NCBI RefSeq assembly: GCF_004403985.1
Contig: NZ_SOHL01000027.1
Span: 124,373-188,372, forward strand
DNA: 64,000 nt
Direction: 5' to 3'
From: Cryobacterium gelidum
GTDB taxonomy: Bacteria; Actinomycetota; Actinomycetes; Actinomycetales; Microbacteriaceae
The position numbers were made by a program, and so were the translations under genes. How positions within the stretch are numbered: the stretch's first letter is position 1; the number at the start of each line of letters is the position of its first letter. The notes beneath the pieces are model-generated. The model was not told where the DNA came from, searched no databases, and saw only the letters and a list, made by a program, of their open reading frames with translations. Below, one piece after another: positions 1 to 8,930 of this stretch.

Positions 1-1
1 A

Positions 2-52
2 TCCGCTTCACCGCAGGAACTGCCAGCCGGACGAAAAATCAAGGACGCGTAG
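2..52 (+). CDS. 3' end of an upstream ICE gene (partial)
   Basis: A frame open from base 2 ends at TAG (50-52), two bases before the next ATG. This spacing is typical of the packed conjugation operon that follows. Only 16 codons are visible, so the product cannot be named. In related actinobacterial elements the gene before the SCO6880-family gene usually encodes a large membrane protein, but that is inference. Confidence 0.3.
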   Translation, partial: SASPQELPAGRKIKDA

Positions 53-54
53 CC

Positions 55-1518
55 ATGGAAACTGACAGGAACCGCGCAGAATACCGACTCCCCCCGATGC
101 GGTTCTCACGACTGACCAAGCGCGGCATCATGCTCGGCCTGTCACTGCCGCAACTGATCGCCCTGTCGATCGGCACGCTCACCATCGTCACCGCGCTGTA
201 CACAACCGGTGCTTCCGGCGTCGCGTGGACCAGTCCGATCTGGGGTACCGCTGCGGTGATCGCCGGCATTACGATTGGCGGCCGCAAAATCGTAGAGTGG
301 ATGCCGGTCGTCACCCGGTGGGCGTGGCGATCGGGTCATGAGCAGCTGACTTACCGGCGCCGCATTATCCGCCCGCGCCCGGTGGGAACCCTGTCGTTGC
401 CGGGCGATGCGGCCGCGCTGCGCGAGTGGAACGATCCCGAGTCGGGGGCGGTTATGATCCACGACCCGCATACGCAGACTCTCACTGCGGTTGTGGCGGT
501 GTCGCATCCGGCGTTCGCGCTGCTCGACCCGGACGAGCAGCATCGGCGCGTGGTGGGGTGGGGGCGCGTGCTGGCCGGCGCCTGCCGGTCGGGGCGGATC
601 GCGCGGCTGCAGGTGTCGGAACGCACGCTGCCCGATTCCGGCACCGGCCTGTCCGAGTGGTGGGAGCGGCACGGCACCAACGATGGAAGCTGGGCCGCAA
701 CCACCTATCGCGACCTCATCGAACGGGCCGGGCCTGCCGGTGAGCGCCATGCCACGACGATCGCACTCTCCTTGGATCTCAGTGCGGCGTCCCGCCAGGC
801 TCGCACGCAGGGCGGCGGCATGCGCGGCGCGGCGACGGTGCTGCACCAAGAAATGACCGCCCTGACCGGGGCGCTGCGCGCGGCGGACCTGACCGTCGGC
901 GGCTGGCTCACCGCCGACGAGCTCGCGGTCATACTGCGAACCGCGTATGACCCGGCCGTCGGTGTCGACCTGGAGCGGCATCCACTGGTTGGACGGTCGC
1001 TGGCCACAGCCGGGCCGGTCGCGGTTGCTGAGAGCTGGGATCACCTCCGCACAGACAGCGCGTTTCATGCGGTGTTGTGGATAAGCGAATGGCCCCGGTC
1101 GCAGGTGTTCCCTGGGTTTCTGTCACCGCTGGTCTTCACCAACGGCATCCTGCGCACGGTGTCGCTGCACTATCTGCCCGTTCGCGCCGACCAAGCCGCG
1201 CGCGACCTGCGCAAGAAGAAGACCGAGCTGATCAGCGACGCCCACCAACGCACCCGCATCGGCCAGATAGAGGATGCCTACGCCACCGCCGAATACGACG
1301 ACCTCCTGCATCAGGAGGCCGATCTCACAGCAGGTCACGGCGTCCTGCGCACAACCGGACTCGTCTGCGTGACCGCGCCCACGGTGGATGAGCTTGACGC
1401 CGCAGTGGCGTCGATCGAGCAGGCCGCGATTCAGGCCTCCTGTGAGACGCGCCGGCTCGTGGGCCAGCAGGCGCAGGCGTTTACGGCCGCCGCGCTGCCG
1501 TTGTGTCGGAGCGTGTGA
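55..1518 (+). CDS. SCO6880 family protein (type IV secretion-like membrane component)
   Basis: This 487-residue protein has two hydrophobic segments near the N terminus (about residues 31-50 and 57-76), preceded by a basic stretch. A long soluble region follows, with the conserved tail of the SCO6880 family. That family is found in conjugative elements of actinobacteria beside VirB4- and VirD4-like ATPases, and the layout suggests a VirB3/PrgI-like membrane part fused to a cytoplasmic domain. An AAGGA ribosome site precedes the ATG. Length matches the usual 480-500 residues, so it looks intact. A role in the mating channel is inferred from family and neighbours. Confidence 0.8.
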   Translation: METDRNRAEYRLPPMRFSRLTKRGIMLGLSLPQLIALSIGTLTIVTALYTTGASGVAWTSPIWGTAAVIAGITIGGRKIVEWMPVVTRWAWRSGHEQLTYRRRIIRPRPVGTLSLPGDAAALREWNDPESGAVMIHDPHTQTLTAVVAVSHPAFALLDPDEQHRRVVGWGRVLAGACRSGRIARLQVSERTLPDSGTGLSEWWERHGTNDGSWAATTYRDLIERAGPAGERHATTIALSLDLSAASRQARTQGGGMRGAATVLHQEMTALTGALRAADLTVGGWLTADELAVILRTAYDPAVGVDLERHPLVGRSLATAGPVAVAESWDHLRTDSAFHAVLWISEWPRSQVFPGFLSPLVFTNGILRTVSLHYLPVRADQAARDLRKKKTELISDAHQRTRIGQIEDAYATAEYDDLLHQEADLTAGHGVLRTTGLVCVTAPTVDELDAAVASIEQAAIQASCETRRLVGQQAQAFTAAALPLCRSV

Positions 1519-1542
1519 CCCAGTGGACAACACCTCTCGTCG

Positions 1543-1593
1543 CTGTCAGCGGCGGTGAAGATTGAGCCACTCCGACGGTGAAAACTGAGCCAC
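1543..1593. mobile_element. Possible solo IS21-type end remnant
   Basis: The 145-bp gap between the first two ICE genes holds two near-identical direct repeats, cggtgaagattgagccac (1553-1570) and cggtgaaaactgagccac (1576-1593), just inside a TGTCAGC. Repeated GGTGAAAACTGAGCCA-like blocks resemble the multiple terminal repeats of IS21-family elements. No istA or istB and no second end are seen nearby, so at most this is a remnant. The identification is from memory of such ends, not from a search. Confidence 0.3.
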
Positions 1594-1663
1594 GGAAATG
1601 GCGCCCTCGACCGGCATGACCCGCGCACCTCCAGTCAAAGGAAGAAGATGATTGGAGAAGGGC

Positions 1664-2065
1664 ATGGCTAGGTACGAATCGAAGAACCGCACATCTCGAT
1701 GGATCAGTGTCGCCTTCCTGCAAGGAACGGAGGCCGACGCGGTGCTCGGCCTGATCGACCAAAGCGGAGCATCCGCTGCCTTCGACTACCTGCAGCCAAG
1801 AGACCTCGGCGACGCGACGACCGATGCCGCCCTCGAGAATGGGTACGTATACGACCGCATCCCGGCCGGCCGGACCGACCACATCATCGAGCACGACGGC
1901 TCTCCATACGCGCTGACCTACAGCAGGACGTACCGGTACGTTTCGCTGTTGCGGTGGCATCCGCTTGAACCTGAAGTAGAGCCGGCCCGGAACGCTCCCC
2001 GCCGAGACGACATCTGGGCCGCCCCACGGTCAACACGCGTGGCCGAGCGCACGGTCACGCTGTGA
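1664..2065 (+). CDS. Hypothetical ICE protein
   Basis: A 133-residue soluble protein with no signal peptide and no domain I recognise. The ATG at 1664 is preferred because GGAGAAGG lies directly upstream; a TTG at 1652 would lie before that site. The stop overlaps the GTG start of the VirB4-like gene as GTGA, which points to translational coupling and a shared role in conjugation. The C-terminal third is rich in Arg, Pro and acidic residues. Confidence 0.7.
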   Translation: MARYESKNRTSRWISVAFLQGTEADAVLGLIDQSGASAAFDYLQPRDLGDATTDAALENGYVYDRIPAGRTDHIIEHDGSPYALTYSRTYRYVSLLRWHPLEPEVEPARNAPRRDDIWAAPRSTRVAERTVTL

Positions 2066-3552
2066 AAGACACCGATGTGACCGAGCGGATGCACACCGCC
2101 GCGCTGGTCGAACCGCGCGGCGAGCTGCGCCGCGACCGTCGCGCCCGTCGCCGAGAGGCCGCCAAGATCGAAGCGGATGCCCAGAAGGCCACGACCCTCG
2201 CGGCGCGCACACGCTGGCACGCCGAGCGCGACGAAGCCCGATCAGGCGCCTACCTGCCCAAAGCCGGCGAGGCCGGTCCGGCACAGCTGCGAACGCCCGG
2301 ACGGCTGAAACTGCCCAAGCACCAGGACACCACGGCGACGCTGTCGGGCCACTACCCGTTTCTCGCCGAAGCCGGACTCGGCTCGGCCGGCGTTTTCGTC
2401 GGGCAGGACCTCTACTCGGGCGGGTCCTTCGTCTACGACCCGTGGGTGCTCTACCAACGTGGCCTGATCACCGCTCCGAACATCGTGCTGGCCGGCATCG
2501 TCGGCTCCGGCAAGTCCTCGCTGGCGAAGTCGCTCTACACCCGCTCGCTGCCGTTCGGCCGCCGCGTCTACGTCCCGGGCGATCCCAAGGGCGAGCACAC
2601 TGCCGTCGCCGAGGCCGTCGGCGGCAAGGCCATCATCCTCGGCCACGGACTGCGCAACCGGCTGAACCCGCTCGACGAAGGCCACCGGGCAGCATCCGTT
2701 TCGGACGCCGAGTGGTCAGCGCAGCTGGCGGCCCGGCGTCGCGACTTGATCGGTGCCCTTGCGGAGACCGTGCTCGATCGACCACTCAGCCCGCTCGAGC
2801 ACACCGCCATCGACCTCGCGCTGACCGATGCCGTGCGCAGCGCGGACGTGCCGATCCTGCCGATGGTGGTCGATCGCATCCTCTCCCCCAACCCCGAGGA
2901 CGACGAGGGTCGCCTCGCCGCCGACGGACGCCTCGTCGGGCACGCACTGCGCCGGCTGGTGGCCGGCGACCTCGCCGGACTCTTCGACGGGCCCTCCACC
3001 GTGCGCTTCGACCCGACGCTGCCGATGGTCTCGCTCGATCTATCGCGGGTGGCCGAGAACTCAACGCTCATCTCCGTGCTGATGACGTGCTCGTCGGCGT
3101 GGATGGAATCCGCCCTCGCCGACCCGGCCGGCGGCCAGCGCTGGGTTATCTACGACGAGGCCTGGCGGCTCATGGCGTATCCAGCGCTGCTGCGCCGAAT
3201 GGATGCCCAGTGGCGGCTCGCCCGCCACTTCGGCATCGCCAACATGCTGATCTTTCACAAGCTCAGCGATCTCGACAACGTCGGCGACTCCGGATCCGCC
3301 ATGCGCGCCTTGGCGTCGTCGCTGCTGGCGAACGCGGAAACCCGCATCGTCTACCGGCAGGAACCGGACCAGCTCGGATCCACGGCGAGCGCGCTTGGCT
3401 TGAGTCGGACCGAGCAAAAGCTTTTGCCGGCACTTGGCACCGGTCAGGGGCTGTGGAGGGTGAAGGATCGCAGCTTTGTCGTGCAACATCAGCTGCATCC
3501 TGACGAGCTCGCGGCCTTCGATACGACGGCGCGGATGACGTCTGGGCAATAA
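2062..3552 (+). CDS. VirB4-like conjugation ATPase
   Basis: A 496-residue P-loop ATPase of the VirB4/TraC/HerA type that would energise assembly or transport by the conjugation apparatus. Walker A (GIVGSGKSS) lies at about 145-153 and Walker B (RWVIYDEAW) at about 360-368, with the Asp-Glu-Ala-Trp typical of VirB4. The N-terminal 60 residues are highly charged. The start is GTG, overlapping the stop of the preceding gene. It is shorter than proteobacterial VirB4 (about 800 residues) because it lacks their N-terminal domain, which is normal for actinobacterial ICE versions. A TraM-type coupling ATPase follows. Confidence 0.88.
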   Translation: MKDTDVTERMHTAALVEPRGELRRDRRARRREAAKIEADAQKATTLAARTRWHAERDEARSGAYLPKAGEAGPAQLRTPGRLKLPKHQDTTATLSGHYPFLAEAGLGSAGVFVGQDLYSGGSFVYDPWVLYQRGLITAPNIVLAGIVGSGKSSLAKSLYTRSLPFGRRVYVPGDPKGEHTAVAEAVGGKAIILGHGLRNRLNPLDEGHRAASVSDAEWSAQLAARRRDLIGALAETVLDRPLSPLEHTAIDLALTDAVRSADVPILPMVVDRILSPNPEDDEGRLAADGRLVGHALRRLVAGDLAGLFDGPSTVRFDPTLPMVSLDLSRVAENSTLISVLMTCSSAWMESALADPAGGQRWVIYDEAWRLMAYPALLRRMDAQWRLARHFGIANMLIFHKLSDLDNVGDSGSAMRALASSLLANAETRIVYRQEPDQLGSTASALGLSRTEQKLLPALGTGQGLWRVKDRSFVVQHQLHPDELAAFDTTARMTSGQ

Positions 3553-3587
3553 CTGCGCACCTTGTATTCGATTGAGGAGGTCTGTCC

Positions 3588-3722
3588 ATGGAACGAGAAG
3601 CGCAAGTGACGCCTGCCGGACTCCCCGAGCCCCGCGCCGTATGCGCCCGCTCCTCCTGCGGGCCAAACTCCAGTCGCTCCCCCGCCGCGGCGCTTCGGCC
3701 GTCTGACTTGATAAGCGGATGA
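3588..3722 (+). CDS. Small ORF between the VirB4- and VirD4-like genes, possibly frameshifted
   Basis: A 44-codon ORF starts at ATG 3588 behind a strong GAGGAGG site, and its stop overlaps the next gene's ATG as ATGA (3719-3722). From about 3633, however, another frame reads as a proline-rich tail (PYAPAPPAGQTPVAPPPRRF) that ends at TGA 3709-3711. One base removed from the gccccgc run would join the two parts into a proline-rich peptide of about 40 residues. Either the overlap-coupled frame is real or the gene carries a one-base frameshift. The product is unknown. Confidence 0.5.
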   Translation: MEREAQVTPAGLPEPRAVCARSSCGPNSSRSPAAALRPSDLISG

Positions 3723-5524
3723 CCACCCAGCGACCGCAGACCGACCTCGGGGACGAGCTGACCAACCTCGGTATTGGACTCCTGATCGGTGCGGGAACGT
3801 TGGCGCTGCTGCTTCGCGGCTCCGCTGCTGTCGCGGCCTGGGCAATTGGGACCGCGCAGCCCACCGGCGGACCGGAGACCGGGCTCGCCGTGCTTCTGGA
3901 CCCAGGCAACCCGGCAGCAGCGCTGCGGGCACCAGATCTGAACCCGGTCGCATATTGGGTGACGACGATCGTTCTGGTGGGGCTGGCATCCGCTTTGGCG
4001 TTTGGGTTGTGGCGCATATTTAGGGGCGTCACGACGAAGGTCGACCCGTACCGCATTGCCGGGATCGCGACACGTACCGAACTTGCTCGTGCCGCGTCGC
4101 ATTCGGCCATAATGAAGCGCGCGACGCACCTTCGACCGTCACTCGCGAAAGCCGGCCCGAACGATGTCGGGTATCGGATCGGGCGATCGCGCGGTACCGC
4201 GGTGTGGGCAAGCGTCGAGGACTCGATCCTGGTGATCGGCCCGCCGCGCTCCGGCAAGGGCGCGCACATCGTGATCAACGCCATCCTCGACGCGCCGGGG
4301 CCGGTCGTGACCACTTCGACCCGCCCCGACAACCTCACCACCACGCTGCGCGCACGGCAACGGATCGGGCCGGTAGCGGTCTTTGATCCGCAGCAGCTTG
4401 CAGCGGGCGTGCCGGTGGGCCTGCGGTGGTCGCCCATTCGCGGGTGTGAGGATCCGCTCACGGCGATGATTCGAGCGGCCGGACTCGCTGCCGGGACCGG
4501 GCTGGCCGCGGGCGGCGTCGACGGCGGCGGATTCTGGGAAGCCAAGACCCGCACTGCCCTGCAGTCGATGCTGCACGCGGCAGCGCTCGACCGCTGCTCG
4601 CCGGCCGACCTCTTTCGCTGGACGCTCGACCCGGCCGCCGCCCACGACGCGGTGTCCATTTTGCTGAGCACGCCCGGCGCGGCCACCGGCTGGGGCGATT
4701 CGTTGCGGGCCACGCTCGAGGCCGACCCGCGCACACGTGACTCGATCTGGCAGGGAGTCTCGCTCTCTTTAGGAGCCCTGGCTGACCCGCGCGTGATGAA
4801 TGCTGTCTCACCGCCGGAGGGTGAAGGGTTCGACCCCGAGGATTTCTTTCGCAGCAACGGCACGCTCTATCTGCTCGCGACCGGTGCGGGATCGAACAAC
4901 TCGGCCGCTCTCGTGTCGGCGTTCGTTGAAGACCTCGTCGAAACCGCCCGCCGCATCGCCGCCCGAAGCGCGGGTGCACGGCTGGATCCGCCGCTGCTGC
5001 TCGCGCTCGACGAGATCGGCAACCTCGCACCACTCCCCTCACTCCCCACTCTCATGGCCGAAGGCGGTGGCACCGGCATCACCACCATGCCGGTGTTGCA
5101 GTCCCTCGCGCAGGCGCGCACGAAGTGGAGCGACAACGCGGCCAGCACCATCTGGGACTCGTCGATCGTTAAAATCGTCCTCGGCGGAGGCTCCAACTCG
5201 CGAGACCTGCATGATCTCTCGACCCTGATCGGTGACCGAGACGAAACGACGGACTCGACCACAATCGGTGATCGCGGGTCACGATCGTCACAGCGGTCCA
5301 TCCGCCGCGTACCGATCATGCCGCCCGATACCATCCGCACCCTGCCATTCGGCACGGGCCTGATCATGCTCCGCGCGGCGCCACCCATCATTGCGAGCCT
5401 GCAGATGTGGACTGCCCGGTCAGATGCCAAGGAGCTGCGCGCGAGCCGGGAGGAGATCGAAGGGTTGATGCGGGCACCAGCACGTAAACTGCCTGCGTCG
5501 GAGCCGGTCAACGGGCCGGAGTGA
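3719..5524 (+). CDS. VirD4/TraG-like coupling protein (TraM recognition domain)
   Basis: A 601-residue conjugation coupling ATPase that would link the relaxosome to the mating channel. Two N-terminal hydrophobic segments (about 17-45 and 79-97) anchor it. Walker A (GPPRSGKG) is at about 174-181 and Walker B (LLLALDEIGN) near 430. The segment after it, with conserved Pro, Gly and Gln, is typical of the TraG/TraD C-terminal ATPase with TraM-recognition region. It follows the VirB4-like gene and the small proline-rich ORF, with which its ATG overlaps. Relaxase and other transfer genes are not in the window, presumably to the left. Confidence 0.88.
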   Translation: MTTQRPQTDLGDELTNLGIGLLIGAGTLALLLRGSAAVAAWAIGTAQPTGGPETGLAVLLDPGNPAAALRAPDLNPVAYWVTTIVLVGLASALAFGLWRIFRGVTTKVDPYRIAGIATRTELARAASHSAIMKRATHLRPSLAKAGPNDVGYRIGRSRGTAVWASVEDSILVIGPPRSGKGAHIVINAILDAPGPVVTTSTRPDNLTTTLRARQRIGPVAVFDPQQLAAGVPVGLRWSPIRGCEDPLTAMIRAAGLAAGTGLAAGGVDGGGFWEAKTRTALQSMLHAAALDRCSPADLFRWTLDPAAAHDAVSILLSTPGAATGWGDSLRATLEADPRTRDSIWQGVSLSLGALADPRVMNAVSPPEGEGFDPEDFFRSNGTLYLLATGAGSNNSAALVSAFVEDLVETARRIAARSAGARLDPPLLLALDEIGNLAPLPSLPTLMAEGGGTGITTMPVLQSLAQARTKWSDNAASTIWDSSIVKIVLGGGSNSRDLHDLSTLIGDRDETTDSTTIGDRGSRSSQRSIRRVPIMPPDTIRTLPFGTGLIMLRAAPPIIASLQMWTARSDAKELRASREEIEGLMRAPARKLPASEPVNGPE

Positions 5525-5553
5525 GATCGAGCACTACGTCTCCCCGCGCTTTG

Positions 5554-5748
5554 TCAGCGTTGTCCGCACTCAGACGTCACCGCAGCCGACCTGAGCCACG
5601 TGATCGCCACGGAAGTACCGACCCAGCTGAGGTGGGCGCGGGTCCGCACGGTGAGGTCCGAGACACCCACGAGGTCCAGAGACGGATCAATCCCACACTT
5701 CGCCCGCAGCCGCGCCAGATCGATGGATCTGGTACTAGAAGCCCACAT
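5554..5748 (-). pseudogene. VOC (glyoxalase-like) gene fragment
   Basis: The minus-strand reading contains DLARLRAKCGIDPSLDLV followed by GVSDLTVRTRAHL. This lines up with DFARLRSAAGVGPYLEFV and RVPDVTVGTRVHLDL in the intact VOC protein at 10196-10930. After that point the match moves to another frame (YFRGDHVAQV against YLRDDQTAEV), so the copy is frameshifted. It lacks the N-terminal domain and the end. It overlaps the tail of the BKACE gene and marks one edge of the catabolic cargo block. Confidence 0.6.
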
Positions 5749-6667
5749 TTTCCCGGCCCTTTAGCTGCAACATTTCGCGCGCCTCGTCGGGTGTGGCGAT
5801 GTCGAAATTGAGTGCCTCAAGGATGGTGCGAATGCGGGTGACCTGTTCCGCGTTGCTCTTCGCGAGCTCGCCGGGGCCGATCCAGAGCGAGTCTTCGAGC
5901 CCGACCCGCACGTGCGAGCCCATAGCCGCGCCGATGGTGGCGAGCGGTATCTGATTCTTGCCGGCGCCGAGAATAGACCACTGGTACTCGTCTCCGAGCA
6001 GACGGTCGGCCGTGCGGCGCATGTGCATCAGGTCTTCAGGATGTGCGCCGATGCCGCCGAGCAGACCGAACACCGACTGCACGAACAGTGGGCCTTTTGC
6101 GAGTCCTCGGGAATGGAAGTGCGCCAGGTTGTTCAAGTGCGAGATGTCATAGCACTCGAACTCGAAATGCGTTCCGTTCGCGTTGCCCATGGTGAGGATC
6201 GCCTCGATGTCCTGGAACGTGTTCTTGAACACGAGGTCGCGGCTCTTCTCGAGCCCTTCCCGCTCCCAATCATGCTCGAATTCGGTGAAGCGGTCGAGCA
6301 TCGGGTAGAGGCCGAAGTTCATGGAACCCATGTTGAGCGAGGCCAGCTCCGGCTTGAAGACGGTGGCCGGTAGCATCCGCTCCTCCACGGTCATGTGGGG
6401 CGAGCCGCCCGTGGTGATGTTGATCACCGCGTCGGTATTCGCCTTGAGTTTGTCGAGGATGGGCACGAAGTGCTCCGGCCGCTGCGACGGTCGGCCGTCT
6501 TTCGGGTCGCGGGCGTGCATATGCACGATAGCGGCGCCCGCCTCCGCCGCGCCGAGGGCGGCGTCGGCGATCTCTTCCGGCGACACCGGAAGATAGGGCG
6601 ACATGGAGGGGGTGTGGATGGCACCAGTGACGGCACTGGTGATGATGACCTTGCGCTTTTCAGCCAT
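5735..6667 (-). CDS. 3-keto-5-aminohexanoate cleavage enzyme family protein (BKACE)
   Basis: A 310-residue TIM-barrel enzyme of the BKACE (DUF849) family. Members condense a beta-keto acid with acetyl-CoA to give acetoacetate and a new CoA ester, using a divalent metal. The metal-binding HMHAR motif is at 49-53, and the opening strand KVIITSAVTGAIHTP and the VGLED segment near 258 are typical. An AAAGG site precedes the ATG. It is the last gene of a block with an SDR dehydrogenase, an MFS importer and a LacI regulator. A likely route is uptake of a hydroxy acid, oxidation to the beta-keto acid, then cleavage. The substrate cannot be told from sequence. Confidence 0.88.
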   Translation of the reverse strand: MAEKRKVIITSAVTGAIHTPSMSPYLPVSPEEIADAALGAAEAGAAIVHMHARDPKDGRPSQRPEHFVPILDKLKANTDAVINITTGGSPHMTVEERMLPATVFKPELASLNMGSMNFGLYPMLDRFTEFEHDWEREGLEKSRDLVFKNTFQDIEAILTMGNANGTHFEFECYDISHLNNLAHFHSRGLAKGPLFVQSVFGLLGGIGAHPEDLMHMRRTADRLLGDEYQWSILGAGKNQIPLATIGAAMGSHVRVGLEDSLWIGPGELAKSNAEQVTRIRTILEALNFDIATPDEAREMLQLKGRENVGF

Positions 6668-6686
6668 GGAAGGAGCCTTTCGAGGT

Positions 6687-7451
6687 TCAGTAGAGCTTTT
6701 CGGTGTTGCCGTCGACGGCGAGGACCTGGCCGTTCACGTTGCGGGCCATGTCACTCGCAGCGAAGACGACCATGTTGGCTACGTCTTCAGCGGTGACCAT
6801 GCGGCCCAGCGATGACTGGTCGTTGTAGGTGGCTTCGACCTCGTCGGCTGTCTGGCCGAGCATCTCAGCCTTGGCGGCAATGACCGCTTGAATGCGCGGC
6901 CCGTCGACGGCGCCGGGGCAGATGGCGTTGGCGCGGATGCCCTCGGCGCCGAGTTCGATCGCGAGGGTCTTGGTGAAGCCGATCACGGCCCATTTCGATG
7001 CCGAGTAGGCGCTGCGCCCGGCCATACCCAGGCGGCCGGCAGCCGAGGAAAGGTTGACGATAGCCGGATCGGTGCCCTGCCGTAGCAGCCCGATGGCGTG
7101 CTTGACGCACAGGAACTGTCCGTGGATATTCACCTGAAACGTCTTCATCCAGGCGTCGGTGTCGATCGATTCGACAGGTCCAGTGGGTCCGGCGATGCCC
7201 GCGTTGTTTACGAGAATGTCGAGGCCTCCGAGCTCGCTCTGAACGTCGTGCATGAGCGCCTGCACGTCGGTCTCGCGGGAGGCGTCCGACACGCTCGCGC
7301 TGAAGCCCAACGCCGTGGCGGCGGCCACTGCCTTCGGATCGATGTCGGTGACGAAGACCTGGGCACCGAATTCCTTGAACCGGGTGGCGATGGCCAGGCC
7401 GATGCCGTTGGCGCCGGCGGTGACAAGAACACGTCGTCCGGTGAAATTCAT
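6687..7451 (-). CDS. SDR family NAD(P)-dependent oxidoreductase
   Basis: A 254-residue classical short-chain dehydrogenase. The cofactor motif TAGANGIG is at 11-18, NNAG at 82-85, catalytic Ser at 135/136 and the Tyr-x3-Lys pair at 149 and 153. An Asp at the end of beta-2 (VTDID) suggests NAD rather than NADP preference. CTAGGAGT lies just before the ATG. It sits 19 bp upstream of the BKACE gene and probably makes the beta-keto acid that BKACE cleaves. Other readings, such as a 3-oxoacyl reductase, are less likely in this context. Confidence 0.88.
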   Translation of the reverse strand: MNFTGRRVLVTAGANGIGLAIATRFKEFGAQVFVTDIDPKAVAAATALGFSASVSDASRETDVQALMHDVQSELGGLDILVNNAGIAGPTGPVESIDTDAWMKTFQVNIHGQFLCVKHAIGLLRQGTDPAIVNLSSAAGRLGMAGRSAYSASKWAVIGFTKTLAIELGAEGIRANAICPGAVDGPRIQAVIAAKAEMLGQTADEVEATYNDQSSLGRMVTAEDVANMVVFAASDMARNVNGQVLAVDGNTEKLY

Positions 7452-7493
7452 GAGTACTCCTAGTTCGCAGGTTTGCAGATCGTGAGGGTGCGG

Positions 7494-8843
7494 TTAGTTT
7501 CTGAGGCTGGGTTGGTGAGCGGATGCCGACTCCGCGACGCCGGCATCCGCTTGTGTTTCGCCGTACTTGAGGAAAAACGAGAGGACGGCGCCGATGGCGC
7601 ATACAACGACGACGAACCAGAGGCCGGAGAACTTGCTGCCGGTGGCGTCTTCCATGTATCCCATGACGTACGGGCCGAGGAAACCGCCCAGGAGACCGAT
7701 GGTGTTGACGAAGGCGATGCCGCCGGCGAGTGTGGAGCCGCTGAGGCGGCTGGCCGGGAAGGTGAAGAGAATGGGCTGCACGATGAAGAAGCAGAATGCG
7801 CCCATGCAAAAGCCGATGAGGCCGACGATGGGGCCGGATACGGCACCGAGGGTGAATCCGGCGCAGATACCGATCATGGCCATCGTGATGATCTTGCGGC
7901 CTCGGGTGCCGGTGGTGGCGTGCCGAGGAATGAGGAAGGCGCCGAGGGCCGCGAAGATCCAGGGCACGGCGGTGAGCAGCCCGATTTCGGTTGAGGAGAG
8001 TACGCCGTAGGTGCCGATCAATGAGGGCAGGAAGAACGAGAGGGCGTAGACGGCAATCTGGTGGGACAGATAGATTCCTACCACGAGAAGGATCTGGCGG
8101 TCTTTCCAGATTCCGGTGAGCCGATGGGTACCCGAGGCTGCCGACCCGGCGATCTCTTCGGCGGCGACGCGCGCTTCGAGATCCATGGCCTCGGCGTGCG
8201 TGAGGAAGGTGGCCTGGGTGGGGCGGTCGGGCAGCATTCTCCAGACGATGATGGCGAGGAAAACTGCGGGAACACCTTCAAGGAGGAACATCCACTGCCA
8301 GCCGTGCAGGCCGCCGATGCCCTCCATGGTGAGCAGCAGGCCGCCGAGGGGTGCTCCGAGAATGCTCGCGAAGGAGACGCCGAGCAGGAACATGCCGTTC
8401 GCTTTGGCGCGATCCTTGCGAACGAACCACTGGGTGAGAAAGTACATGATTCCAGGAAACAGACCAGCCTCAGCAATACCGAGCAGCATGCGCATTGCGT
8501 AGAAGGACCACTCCCCCTGCACAAACATCATGCACGCGGAGATGATGCCCCAACTCACCATGATGCGGGTGATCCAGAACCGGGCACCAACCTTGTGCAT
8601 TATGAGGTTGGACGGGATTTCGGAGAGTGCATAGGTCAGGAAGAACAGTCCCGCGCCGATGCCGTAGGCGGTGGCTGAGATGCCGAGGTCGATCTCGAGT
8701 CGTTCCTTGGCCATGCCGATGTTCGTGCGGTCAAGGAAGGCCATGATGTAGGCGATGATCAGCAGCGGCATCAGCTTGCGCAGAATGAGGCTGCTGATGA
8801 CTTTCGGGGAACGCATCGACACCGGGGCGGTATGAGTGGACAT
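7494..8843 (-). CDS. MFS transporter (anion:cation symporter type)
   Basis: A 449-residue protein with about 12 membrane segments, resembling the ACS family of the major facilitator superfamily, whose members import organic acids. The motif FLDRTNIGMAKERL after the first helix and the central NGMFLLG and W-rich segments are characteristic. The start is put at 8843 because GAAGGAGAG lies just upstream; an ATG at 8882 has no such site. In context it is the uptake system for the substrate of the SDR and BKACE enzymes. Confidence 0.88.
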   Translation of the reverse strand: MSTHTAPVSMRSPKVISSLILRKLMPLLIIAYIMAFLDRTNIGMAKERLEIDLGISATAYGIGAGLFFLTYALSEIPSNLIMHKVGARFWITRIMVSWGIISACMMFVQGEWSFYAMRMLLGIAEAGLFPGIMYFLTQWFVRKDRAKANGMFLLGVSFASILGAPLGGLLLTMEGIGGLHGWQWMFLLEGVPAVFLAIIVWRMLPDRPTQATFLTHAEAMDLEARVAAEEIAGSAASGTHRLTGIWKDRQILLVVGIYLSHQIAVYALSFFLPSLIGTYGVLSSTEIGLLTAVPWIFAALGAFLIPRHATTGTRGRKIITMAMIGICAGFTLGAVSGPIVGLIGFCMGAFCFFIVQPILFTFPASRLSGSTLAGGIAFVNTIGLLGGFLGPYVMGYMEDATGSKFSGLWFVVVVCAIGAVLSFFLKYGETQADAGVAESASAHQPSLRN

Positions 8844-8930
8844 GATCTCTCCTTCGAGAACGTGCGGACGAAAATTAGACATGGACGATCACCGGACCGG
8901 GCAAAGCCGGACCGTGCGAATCAGGGAGTG

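Noticed and set aside
142-1068. Long minus-strand ORFs opposite the ICE genes and many other long antisense ORFs
   Set aside because: They are shadows of high-GC coding sequence: Arg- and Pro-rich, without family motifs or ribosome sites.
5588-5600. Second IS21-like repeat (tgagccac) after the coupling-protein gene
   Set aside because: Only eight bases match and the surrounding block is the VOC fragment.
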